Of a DNA stretch of 17,685 nucleotides, positions 7,255-13,956 are shown piece by piece. The stretch is from an uncultured Oscillospiraceae bacterium (GTDB lineage Bacteria > Bacillota > Clostridia > Oscillospirales > Oscillospiraceae). Numbering within the stretch: position 1 is the first letter of the stretch; every line of letters begins with the position of its first letter. Both the position numbers and the translations under genes were made by a program. Under the pieces are notes generated by a model, which saw only the letters and a list, made by a program, of their open reading frames with translations, did not search any database and was not told the origin of the DNA. The stretch lies in NCBI GenBank assembly GCA_934668295.1, contig CAKUND010000021.1, positions 1 to 17,685 on the forward strand, written 5' to 3'.

Positions 7255-8342
7255 GACGCTCCCTTCAGCGTGGAATTGGCGAGCATGGCCCGCGCGTCCT
7301 CCGCAGTTAAGTCGTAATTCCAGAGCAGCCTGAACATTTCCTGTGTCTTTTCTACCATATCATAGGCATAATACTGCGGATACAGCAGATTTCCCAGCCA
7401 CCATACGCCCAGCAGCATATTAAGACTCGGGGGATTGGAAAGCCAGTTATACGGCATGGACGGAATTTCGTAATAGCGTCCTTCTTCGATCGCGCGCAGC
7501 GGCTGCCACGCCTCGTCGTCTGCCGCAGTCTGATAAATGCTGCCCGCCGCAAATAAGATCACGTCCGGGTCAAAGCGGTAGAGCTGCTCAAGATTGATGG
7601 GATTGCCGCCGCCCTTGTTGCTGACGTCTTCGACCACGGCAGCGTTTTCAATGCCTATGAGATCGAGCACCTGCGCCTGAATGGAGCCCTTCGCGTTCGT
7701 ATTGAGGCCGGACGAGCCGGAGGTGTACAGAACGGAAATACGCTCCGTATCCTGAATTTTCGCGGCGTTTTCCTCCGCCATCGAAACCGTTTCCTCGACG
7801 AATGCTGCCAGCTCCTGGCCGCGCGCTTCTTTTCCGCTCAGGATCTTTCCGAGCGTCCGGTATGCCTCCGCCATATGCGGAAGATCTGCCTCAATGAAGA
7901 TCACAGGCATGCCGATCTGCTTTTGCAGCGCGTCCAGATCGGCGGCCATGTTGTCCTTTTTGTCGCCGAGATCAATGACGACCTGCGCGCAGGAGGTCAG
8001 AAGGGATTCCAGATTCAGCGTCGACTTGCTGCCGTACATCTGGCCGGTCGTCGGCAGATCGATCAGACGCGGGTCGAGATATTTGTACTGGCTCGAGGAC
8101 GGCGTTGCATGGATGGTCGTCATGTATTCAGGCGCGATGGTCGCCAGAAACATCGACGCGACCGCGCCGCTCGGAGCTACGCGCGTGAGCGTTTCGGGAA
8201 TCTCGACCGTTCGGCCGAGCGAGTCTGTGAACGAAACAGTCGGCTCCGCAGACCGTGCCGGCTGCCCGGCGGCGCAGCCGGACAGGCTTCCGCACAGCAG
8301 CGCCAGCGCCAGCAGCAGGGCGAAAATGTTCTTGTATCGCAT
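7251..8342 (-). CDS. ABC transporter substrate-binding lipoprotein, Fe-siderophore/heme/cobalamin type (PF01497-like)
   Basis: A 363-residue lipoprotein: signal peptide MRYKNIFALLLALALLCG with lipobox LSGC (Cys23), then a two-lobe periplasmic-binding fold of the BtuF/FhuD class. Visible features are FTDSLGRTVEIPE at the mature N-terminus (typical of this family), the helical linker region, and LEQLYRFDPDVILFAAG near the start of the second lobe. It would capture an iron chelate, heme or corrinoid outside the membrane. The start has GGAG 7 nt upstream; the frame is open further 5' but that part is non-coding in style and lies across the promoter. It is followed by the coupled surface-protein remnant (ATGA overlap). 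No permease or ATPase gene is nearby, so it must use a remote transporter or be orphaned. The short leader (about 60 nt) leaves no room for a cobalamin riboswitch. Confidence 0.9.
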   Translation of the reverse strand: MRYKNIFALLLALALLCGSLSGCAAGQPARSAEPTVSFTDSLGRTVEIPETLTRVAPSGAVASMFLATIAPEYMTTIHATPSSSQYKYLDPRLIDLPTTGQMYGSKSTLNLESLLTSCAQVVIDLGDKKDNMAADLDALQKQIGMPVIFIEADLPHMAEAYRTLGKILSGKEARGQELAAFVEETVSMAEENAAKIQDTERISVLYTSGSSGLNTNAKGSIQAQVLDLIGIENAAVVEDVSNKGGGNPINLEQLYRFDPDVILFAAGSIYQTAADDEAWQPLRAIEEGRYYEIPSMPYNWLSNPPSLNMLLGVWWLGNLLYPQYYAYDMVEKTQEMFRLLWNYDLTAEDARAMLANSTLKGAS

Positions 8343-8406
8343 GGTTGTTCTCCAAAGAAAATAGCGTTGGGGAAAAGCCGCCGCAGCGGGCTTCTTTTCA
8401 GTTCGC

Positions 8407-8435
8407 ATTATACCAGCAGACGGAGTCGATTGCAA
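8407..8435 (-). promoter_or_regulatory. Strong sigma-A promoter of the binding-protein operon (extended -10)
   Basis: Minus strand: -35 TTGCAA (8430-8435), 17-bp spacer ending TGG, -10 TATAAT (8407-8412). The TGn before the -10 makes it an extended -10 promoter. The transcript would have a leader of about 60 nt before the GGAG ribosome binding site. Confidence 0.75.
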
Positions 8436-8488
8436 TGGGGTGTTTCGTAATTTCGAACAAAAAATGGCGGAATTCCGCATTGTCAAAC

Positions 8489-8532
8489 GCACAAGACCCC
8501 GCCGGGCGGCAATGGCCGGCGGGGTCTTGTGC
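8489..8532. repeat. Perfect 17-bp inverted repeat (orphan hairpin)
   Basis: Arms GCACAAGACCCCGCCGG and its exact complement, loop of 10 nt (8506-8515). No T-tract on either side, and no gene ends here on either strand because the flanking genes are divergent, so it is not an ordinary terminator. It lies 54 bp upstream of the -35 box of the binding-protein promoter. Confidence 0.8.
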
Positions 8533-8687
8533 ATGTGCAGCGCGGATGCAGAGGGAAGATGTCAGAAATGTCAGAAAGGATGGCAGAAGGTTGGGACGAA
8601 CAAGGTCTGCAGGCGTCCGAACATGCCGCTGTCCGTTTCAGCAGGTCCATCATACCATCGTCCGGACTGCAATGCAAGCTGGTATTT

Positions 8688-8721
8688 CGACAATAATGAA
8701 TATAGATACGACAATAACGAA
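8688..8721. repeat. Direct repeat CGACAATAAYGAA x2, 21-bp period
   Basis: Copies at 8688-8700 and 8709-8721 differ at one of 13 positions. The 21-bp period equals two DNA turns and the pair lies about 65-100 bp upstream of the ABC promoter -35, a plausible activator-type position. The binding protein is unknown. Confidence 0.5.
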
Positions 8722-8786
8722 AGAATGCGGAGATTGAAAATCATGGAAAGCAGGAACGCTTCGGCTCTTTAAAATAAAAAAGACAC

Positions 8787-8815
8787 TTGCGAACGCTTGT
8801 TTGCCATGCTATAAT
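8787..8815 (+). promoter_or_regulatory. Probable sigma-A promoter of the ABC exporter pair (extended -10)
   Basis: -35 TTGCGA (8787-8792), 17-bp spacer ending TGC, -10 TATAAT (8810-8815). The leader to the ATG at 8871 would be about 50 nt. Confidence 0.7.
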
Positions 8816-8870
8816 AAAAATCTGGACTGTCTTCCGGGAAATGAACTACAGAGAGGAATGAGAGCCATTC

Positions 8871-10595
8871 ATGAAGGAAATTCTGCCCTATCTGAAGCCG
8901 TACCGCAGGCGCATTGCGCTGGCGATGCTGCTGGTCGCGGCGGCGACGGTGTGCGATCTGCTGCTGCCGACGATCACGAACGACATTTTGAATAACGGCG
9001 TCCGGCAATCGGACTTTGCGTATATCGTGCGCTGCTGCGTATGGATGCTGGTGGTCGCGGCGGCGGGCCTGGCCGCGCTTCTGGCCGGGCGGAAGATCAG
9101 CTGCGACGTGGTCGCGGGCTTCAACGCCGATCTGCGCACGGACGTATTTTCCCTCGTCAACAACATGACGTTTGAGGAATTCAACTCCATCGGCGCGGCT
9201 GCGCTCCTGTCTCGGTCGACCTACGACATCGGCACGGTCTCCTGGGTCGCGTCGATGATTTCCGGCAGTCTCATTACGATCCCCGTGCTGTTTTTCGGCG
9301 GCGTCGTTCTGGCGCTGCGCAAGGACGTGATGATGAGCCTCATTCTCCTGCTGTTCGTCCCGGCGATCTTCCTGATCGTCCGGCCCATCAGCAGGCGCAT
9401 CGGCCCCCTGCACGAAACGTCCGACAAGTACATCGACATTCAAAACGACGTCATGCGCGAGCGCCTGCACGGCATCCGCGTCATCCGCGCATTTAATAAG
9501 GAAGCAAGCCTGCAGCAGAAGATCGCCGACGCCACGCATGTCATGGCCGAGAACATCATCAACGCCAACGTGCAGATGGGCCTTTTGAGTCCGGCAGCCG
9601 TGCTGCTCGTGAATCTTGCGGGCGTGGCGATTTTGTGGCTCGGCGGCTGGCGCATGGAGACGGGCAGCCATGCCATCTCCGGCGGCGATATCTTTGCGAT
9701 TATTCAGTATCTGGCGCTTGTCGCCAACGGCGTTTTGATGGGCGGCTTCGCCATGGTCATGCTGCCGCACGCCAAGGTCGCGGCGGACCGCATCGGCGAG
9801 ATCTTCCATGCCAAGGGCATGCAGGAGACGGCCAAGGGGGCGGAGCATACGTTCGGAGGCAAGATCACCTTCGACCACGTGACCTTCCGCTACGAGGGCG
9901 CGTCGGAGGCCGCCGTGCAGGACGTCAGCATGCACATCCTGCCGGGGCAGAAGATCGCCGTCATCGGCGGCACGGGCAGCGGCAAAAGTACGCTCGTGCA
10001 GCTGCTGCTGTCCTTCCGCCTGCCGACCAGGGGGCAGATCTTGTTCGACGGCGTCAGCGCCGCCGACATTGACCGCGGCGTGATCCGGAAGAATATCAGC
10101 TGCGTCCTGCAGAAGACCGCCGTCTATTCCGGCTCCATCCGGCACAACATCGAGATGGGCCGTCCGGGCGCGGCGGAGGCCGATATTCTCGAGGCCGCCG
10201 ACATTGCGCAGCTCACGCCCTTCCTCAATTCCCTGCCCGAGCATCTGGAGCATCCGCTCCAGCAGTCCGGCAAAAATCTCTCCGGCGGACAGAAGCAGCG
10301 GCTGTGCATCGCACGCGCGATTCTCAAGGACGCGCCGATCTACGTCTTTGACGACAGCTTCTCCGCGCTCGATTTCCTGACGGAAGCGAATCTGCGCCGG
10401 AGTCTCAATGAGAAGATCCAGGGCAAGACCCAGATCGTCATCACCCAGCGCATCACCTCGGCCATGAACGCGGATCATATCTTCGTCATGGACCGCGGGC
10501 GGCTGGTCGACCACGGCGTTCACGCGGAGCTTTTGTCCCGCTGCAAGATCTATCAGGAGATCTACGCCTCGCAGACAGGAGGTGACGCGAAGTGA
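8871..10595 (+). CDS. ABC exporter half-transporter (membrane domain + ATPase), degenerate-site subunit
   Basis: A 574-residue type IV (B-family) exporter: six membrane helices in about residues 1-310, then a nucleotide-binding domain. Walker A GGTGSGKST (366-374), signature LSGGQ (470-474), Walker B IYVFDD (490-495) and D-loop SALD are visible. Two catalytic positions are altered: the Walker B glutamate is Asp495, and the H-loop histidine is Gln526 (ITQRI). This marks it as the non-catalytic Walker half of an asymmetric heterodimer like BmrC/BmrD or TM287/TM288, with the partner gene overlapping downstream (GTGA). It probably exports drugs, lipids or peptides; the substrate cannot be read. 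The start at MKEILPYLKPYRRRI follows a purine-rich GAGAG about 6 nt upstream, with a better AGAGG farther away, so initiation may be moderate. Confidence 0.95.
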   Translation: MKEILPYLKPYRRRIALAMLLVAAATVCDLLLPTITNDILNNGVRQSDFAYIVRCCVWMLVVAAAGLAALLAGRKISCDVVAGFNADLRTDVFSLVNNMTFEEFNSIGAAALLSRSTYDIGTVSWVASMISGSLITIPVLFFGGVVLALRKDVMMSLILLLFVPAIFLIVRPISRRIGPLHETSDKYIDIQNDVMRERLHGIRVIRAFNKEASLQQKIADATHVMAENIINANVQMGLLSPAAVLLVNLAGVAILWLGGWRMETGSHAISGGDIFAIIQYLALVANGVLMGGFAMVMLPHAKVAADRIGEIFHAKGMQETAKGAEHTFGGKITFDHVTFRYEGASEAAVQDVSMHILPGQKIAVIGGTGSGKSTLVQLLLSFRLPTRGQILFDGVSAADIDRGVIRKNISCVLQKTAVYSGSIRHNIEMGRPGAAEADILEAADIAQLTPFLNSLPEHLEHPLQQSGKNLSGGQKQRLCIARAILKDAPIYVFDDSFSALDFLTEANLRRSLNEKIQGKTQIVITQRITSAMNADHIFVMDRGRLVDHGVHAELLSRCKIYQEIYASQTGGDAK

Positions 10596-12367
10596 AGCAG
10601 GAACAGAAAACCCATGTTTCCGCCGACGCGCTCATCCAGCTGCTCAAGGGCGCAAAGACCATCCGCTGGCAGCTTGCACTCGGCGTGGTCATGAGTCTGG
10701 TGCTTGTCGTGTGCGCGCTGATCATCCCAACGCGGATGGGCGCACTGGTGCAGACCTTAATTGACTATTTTGACGCGCCGGAGACGGGCGCGTCCGTGCT
10801 GGCGCAGCTCGCGCCGGGCCTTCTGGCGCTGGCCGGTGTGTATCTCCTGCGCGCCGCTGTCAGCTACGGCAAAATGCAGCTGCTCAACCGCGCCGTCAGC
10901 CGGTATTTTACCTGCAATCTGCGCATCCAGATCTCCGACAAAATTCAGCGCCTGCCTGTCAGCTTTGTCGACCATACGCCTGTCGGCGATATCCTCTCGC
11001 GCATGACGGAGGACGTGTCCCGGATCGGCGGCTCCCTGCATACCGTGCTCGATACCATCACGGGCGGCTTTTTGCAGATCCTGGCCATCGCGGTCGTGAT
11101 GTTTTTGCAGAACTGGCAGCTTTCGCTGGCTGTGATCGCGTTCATGCCGGTCTCCATCTGGCTGTCGGCCAAGATCGCGGGCCGGTCGGAGACGTACTTC
11201 CATCAGATGTTCAAGCAGTCTGGCGAGCTGTATTCCGTCGTGGAGGAGGCCTACACGAACTACGCAACGACAAAGGCCTATAATCTCGAGGAGCACTGCG
11301 CCAAACGCCACGCGCAGATCAACGACGCGCGCCGCGTCTCCGAGGCGAAGGCAACCTATCTGTCTGCCATCGTCCAGCCGGTCATCGCCGCGTCCAACTC
11401 GCTGGCCTATATCGCCATCAACCTGCTGGGCGGCTGGCTTATCGTGCGGCAGGGCGTTCCGGTGGGCGTCATTGTGACGCTGGTACTGTTCGCGCGGCAG
11501 TTTTCCGAGCCGCTCGAGCAGATCTCCAACGGCCTGAGCACGCTGCAGCAGGCCAAAGCAGCGGCCCGGCGCGTCGTCGACCTGATGGAGCTGCTGGAGG
11601 AAGCGCCGCTCGAGCAGGAGCTTCCCGCGGGCGGAGACGGCAGCGTGGAATTCCGCCATGTGGATTTCTCCTACGAGCCAGACACCGAGCTCATCCGCGA
11701 TCTGAACCTGCACGTGGAAAAGGGCCAGCATGTCGCCATCGTCGGCCCGACCGGCGCGGGCAAGACGACGATCGTGAATCTGCTCATGCGTTTCTACGAC
11801 GTCGATTCCGGCAGCATCCTGCTGAGCGGCCATGATATTGCGGACTATTCCCGCGCCTCCACGCGCGACCGCTTCGGCATGGTCCTGCAGGACACGTGGC
11901 TCTTTGGCGGCACGATCGCCGAGAACGTGGCCTTCGGCAAGCCGGATGCCACGCGCGAGGAGATCATCCGCGCCTGCGACGAGGCATACTGCGACCACTT
12001 TATCCGTACGCTCCCCAAGGGCTACGATACCGTGGTCGGCAGCGATACCTCGTCCATCTCCTCCGGCCAGAAGCAGCTGCTGACCATTGCGCGCGCGCTG
12101 CTCGCACAGCGGGAGCTGCTGATCCTCGACGAAGCGACCTCCAACGTTGACACGCGCACGGAGCTTCTCATCCAGAAGGCCATGGACCGCCTCATGCGGG
12201 GCAGGACGTGCTTTATCATCGCCCACCGCCTGTCCACGATCGTCGACGCCGACCTCATTCTGGTCCTGCGCGACGGCCGCATCGTCGAGCAGGGCAAGCA
12301 CCGCGACCTGCTGGAGAAAAAGGGCTTCTATTACGAGATCTATAAGAGCCAGTACGATATCGCATAA
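10592..12367 (+). CDS. ABC exporter half-transporter (membrane domain + ATPase), catalytic-site subunit
   Basis: A 591-residue partner of the preceding gene. Membrane domain in about residues 20-330, then Walker A GPTGAGKTT (385-393), Q-loop VLQDTWLFGG, an altered signature ISSGQ (489-493, against LSGGQ), Walker B with catalytic Glu514 (LLILDEATS) and H-loop His545 (IIAHRLS). Its intact Walker B and H-loop pair with the intact LSGGQ of the first subunit to make one active ATP site, while its altered signature faces the degenerate Walker half of the first subunit. Starts with GTG overlapping the upstream TGA by 4 bp, with a near-perfect AGGAGGTGA ribosome binding site, so translation is coupled for 1:1 assembly. 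Ends 5 bp before a bidirectional terminator. Confidence 0.96.
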   Translation: MKQEQKTHVSADALIQLLKGAKTIRWQLALGVVMSLVLVVCALIIPTRMGALVQTLIDYFDAPETGASVLAQLAPGLLALAGVYLLRAAVSYGKMQLLNRAVSRYFTCNLRIQISDKIQRLPVSFVDHTPVGDILSRMTEDVSRIGGSLHTVLDTITGGFLQILAIAVVMFLQNWQLSLAVIAFMPVSIWLSAKIAGRSETYFHQMFKQSGELYSVVEEAYTNYATTKAYNLEEHCAKRHAQINDARRVSEAKATYLSAIVQPVIAASNSLAYIAINLLGGWLIVRQGVPVGVIVTLVLFARQFSEPLEQISNGLSTLQQAKAAARRVVDLMELLEEAPLEQELPAGGDGSVEFRHVDFSYEPDTELIRDLNLHVEKGQHVAIVGPTGAGKTTIVNLLMRFYDVDSGSILLSGHDIADYSRASTRDRFGMVLQDTWLFGGTIAENVAFGKPDATREEIIRACDEAYCDHFIRTLPKGYDTVVGSDTSSISSGQKQLLTIARALLAQRELLILDEATSNVDTRTELLIQKAMDRLMRGRTCFIIAHRLSTIVDADLILVLRDGRIVEQGKHRDLLEKKGFYYEIYKSQYDIA

Positions 12368-12372
12368 AAACA

Positions 12373-12397
12373 CCCGGACGGGCTTTGCCCGTCCGGG
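12373..12397. terminator. Bidirectional Rho-independent terminator between the ABC pair and the MATE gene
   Basis: Perfect 11-bp stem (CCCGGACGGGC / GCCCGTCCGGG) with a TTT loop. On the minus strand it is followed by TGTTTTTA, a good tract ending the MATE transcript; on the plus strand by GTTTGTC, a weaker one. It serves both convergent genes in a 50-bp gap. Confidence 0.85.
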
Positions 12398-12417
12398 GTT
12401 TGTCAATTCATGGGGGG

Positions 12418-13764
12418 TTACCGTGTACCTCGCTCCTTTCGGGCCAGATGCGCGTAATAGCCGAGGCACAGCAGAACCTGCACGACGGTCGAGCAGGGGG
12501 TCGCGAGGCCGATATAGAACAGGCGCACGTTCGGCAGGCGGGACATGGCGAATGACACGGGGATGCGGACGCCGAACGCGCCCAGAATGCCCTGCGTCAT
12601 GACAAAGACCGTCTTGCCGAGACCGGAAAAATAGCCCACGAAGCAAAACAGGAACGAGGTCAGCAGGCAGTCGATGGCGTAGGCCTTGAGATAGTCCGCC
12701 GCTTCGAGAATGACGGCCCGGTCATTTGCAAAGATCCCGGCAAGCAGATCGCCGTGGAAGAAATTGAAGTAAAACACGAACACGCTGATGCACAGCGAGA
12801 CGATAACGCCGCAGCGCAGCGCTTTTTTTGCGCGCTCCGGCTTGCCGGCACCCGTATTCTGTGCAACGAACGCAGACACGGACTGCGAAAATGCCGACGG
12901 CAGCAGCATGACAAACGCGCAGACCTTCTCCGCAATGCCCATGCCTGCCGACTGCAGAAGGCCGAGCGAATTGACGATGGCGAGAATGACCAGAAACGAC
13001 ACGCCGACCAGCACGTCCTGGAGCGCGATCGGAATGCCGAGCCGCAGGATCCCGGCTGTGAGCGGCCGGTCAAAGCGCAGCTGCTCCTTGCGGAACGTGA
13101 ACGGCAGCTTCCGGCGCATGATAACGAGCAGGGACAAGATCACGCTGATCGCCTGCGCGAACACCGTTGCGAGCGCCGCGCCGGCCGCTCCCATCTGGAG
13201 CACGTCGACGAGCAGCAGATCGCCGAAAATATTCGTGACACACGCGATTGCGACCGTGATGAGCGGCATTTTGGAATCGCCCAGCCCGCGGAAGACGCTG
13301 CCGATGACGTTGAACGCCACGATAAACAGCGTGCCCGCCGAGCAGATGCGCACATACTGCGCTGTGGGGACGAAGGCCTCCTCCGGGGCCTGCAGCAGAC
13401 GGCAGAATGGCTCGGTCAGCACCGTGAGCAGTGCAGTCAGCGCAAGCGCGACGCACACGAACAGGCAGATCGCGCTGCCGACGACGCTCCCGGCCTCGTC
13501 AGGCTTTCCCTCGCCGATCTTCTGCCCCAGCAGGACGGTCACGCCCGTCGTGAGGCCGACGAGCAGCGACGTGACCAGCTGCATGGCCTGGCTGCCGGTC
13601 GAGACGGCGGAGATATCCGCCGTGCCTGCGAATTTTCCGACGACAATCAGGTCGACCGCGCCATACATCGCCTGCAGAAACAGCGCCAACAGCACCGGCC
13701 CCGCGAACCGCAGCAGCGGCGAAAGAATTGCTCCGTTCAGGAAATCACTTTTCCGGTTTTCCAT
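12418..13764 (-). CDS. MATE-family multidrug/cation efflux transporter
   Basis: A 448-residue integral membrane protein, about 12 helices in two homologous halves, the length and layout of the MATE (MatE, NorM/MepA/DinF) family. The N-terminal half has the usual VLLALFLQAMYGAVDLIVVGKFAG and VSTGSQAMQLVTSLLVGLTTG segments of the first helices; the second half has the matching GILRLGIPIALQDVLVG. It would export cationic compounds using a Na+ or H+ gradient. Start set at MENRKSDF, with GGAG 8 nt upstream. The leader carries an intrinsic terminator right before that ribosome binding site, so expression is probably controlled by attenuation, possibly by guanidine; on that view the pump would be a MepA-like guanidinium/cation exporter, but this depends on the riboswitch call. 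Confidence 0.95.
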   Translation of the reverse strand: MENRKSDFLNGAILSPLLRFAGPVLLALFLQAMYGAVDLIVVGKFAGTADISAVSTGSQAMQLVTSLLVGLTTGVTVLLGQKIGEGKPDEAGSVVGSAICLFVCVALALTALLTVLTEPFCRLLQAPEEAFVPTAQYVRICSAGTLFIVAFNVIGSVFRGLGDSKMPLITVAIACVTNIFGDLLLVDVLQMGAAGAALATVFAQAISVILSLLVIMRRKLPFTFRKEQLRFDRPLTAGILRLGIPIALQDVLVGVSFLVILAIVNSLGLLQSAGMGIAEKVCAFVMLLPSAFSQSVSAFVAQNTGAGKPERAKKALRCGVIVSLCISVFVFYFNFFHGDLLAGIFANDRAVILEAADYLKAYAIDCLLTSFLFCFVGYFSGLGKTVFVMTQGILGAFGVRIPVSFAMSRLPNVRLFYIGLATPCSTVVQVLLCLGYYAHLARKERGTR

Positions 13765-13776
13765 AGTCTCAGCTCC

Positions 13777-13861
13777 AAAAAAAGACCGGATAAAACCCCG
13801 GACGCGTGCCCGGCATCTTATCCAGCCGAAATAGTAAATCGAATCGACCCTCCAATGAATA
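13777..13861 (-). ncRNA. Structured 5' leader of the MATE gene: candidate guanidine-IV (mepA-type) riboswitch
   Basis: The transcript from the promoter at 13868-13896 would start near 13861. Its 3' half folds into an outer stem (CTGGATAA with TTATCCGG, 13818-13825 and 13786-13793) enclosing a hairpin CCGGGC-ACGC-GUCCGG (loop ACGC), followed by TC and seven T (13777-13783): an intrinsic terminator. The ribosome binding site GGAG (13773-13776) comes directly after it. The 5' half (about 13826-13861) is unstructured by eye but could hold the alternative pairing. Guanidine-IV riboswitches (mepA motif) are known to sit upstream of MATE genes in Firmicutes and act through a terminator; the class call rests on context and architecture, since I could not align to the consensus. 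Confidence 0.6.
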
Positions 13862-13867
13862 GAAGCT

Positions 13868-13896
13868 ATTTTAACGGATGCCGCAGAAAATGTCAA
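13868..13896 (-). promoter_or_regulatory. Strong sigma-A promoter of the MATE gene
   Basis: Minus strand: consensus -35 TTGACA (overlapping 13891-13896 as the complement of TGTCAA), 17-bp spacer, -10 TAAAAT (13868-13873). Such a strong constitutive promoter placed before an internal terminator suits riboswitch control. Confidence 0.8.
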
Positions 13897-13903
13897 GAGA
13901 CAG

Positions 13904-13933
13904 AAAACCCGCCCTGCCGTGCGGCAGGGCGGG
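13904..13933 (-). terminator. Rho-independent terminator of the sodium:solute symporter gene
   Basis: Perfect 12-bp arms CCCGCCCTGCCG and complement with a 2-nt centre, followed on the minus strand by TTTTCTGTCT. It lies 23 nt after the symporter stop and immediately upstream of the MATE -35 box. Confidence 0.88.
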
Positions 13934-13956
13934 CGGTTTCATTTGGGGAAGAAAAC

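Larger units (their letters stand above)
8343..8870. other. 528-bp divergent intergenic region without a convincing gene
   Basis: It holds, left to right, the minus-strand promoter of the binding-protein gene, a 12-bp palindrome GCGGAATTCCGC (8468-8479), a perfect 17-bp hairpin (8489-8532), a tandem 9-bp repeat TGTCAGAAA x2 (8560-8577) with a third degenerate copy, two 13-bp direct repeats 21 bp apart (8688-8721), and the plus-strand promoter of the ABC pair. A 110-codon open frame at 8440-8772 (+) has no ribosome binding site and unnatural composition. Confidence 0.6.

Noticed and set aside
8343..8412. Cobalamin riboswitch in front of the BtuF/FhuD-like gene
   Set aside because: The leader from the mapped -10 is only about 60 nt, far shorter than the roughly 200-nt aptamer, and no B12-box-like element is visible.
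8560..8589. Tandem TGTCAGAAA repeats
   Set aside because: Two exact 9-bp units plus one degenerate unit is too little to claim a functional or microsatellite feature.
8440..8772. 110-codon plus-strand frame in the divergent intergenic region
   Set aside because: No ribosome binding site, crosses a perfect hairpin and repeats, and the protein composition looks random.
8769..10523. 584-codon minus-strand open frame opposite the first ABC gene
   Set aside because: Antisense shadow caused by high G+C at third positions; the plus strand has complete ABC motifs.
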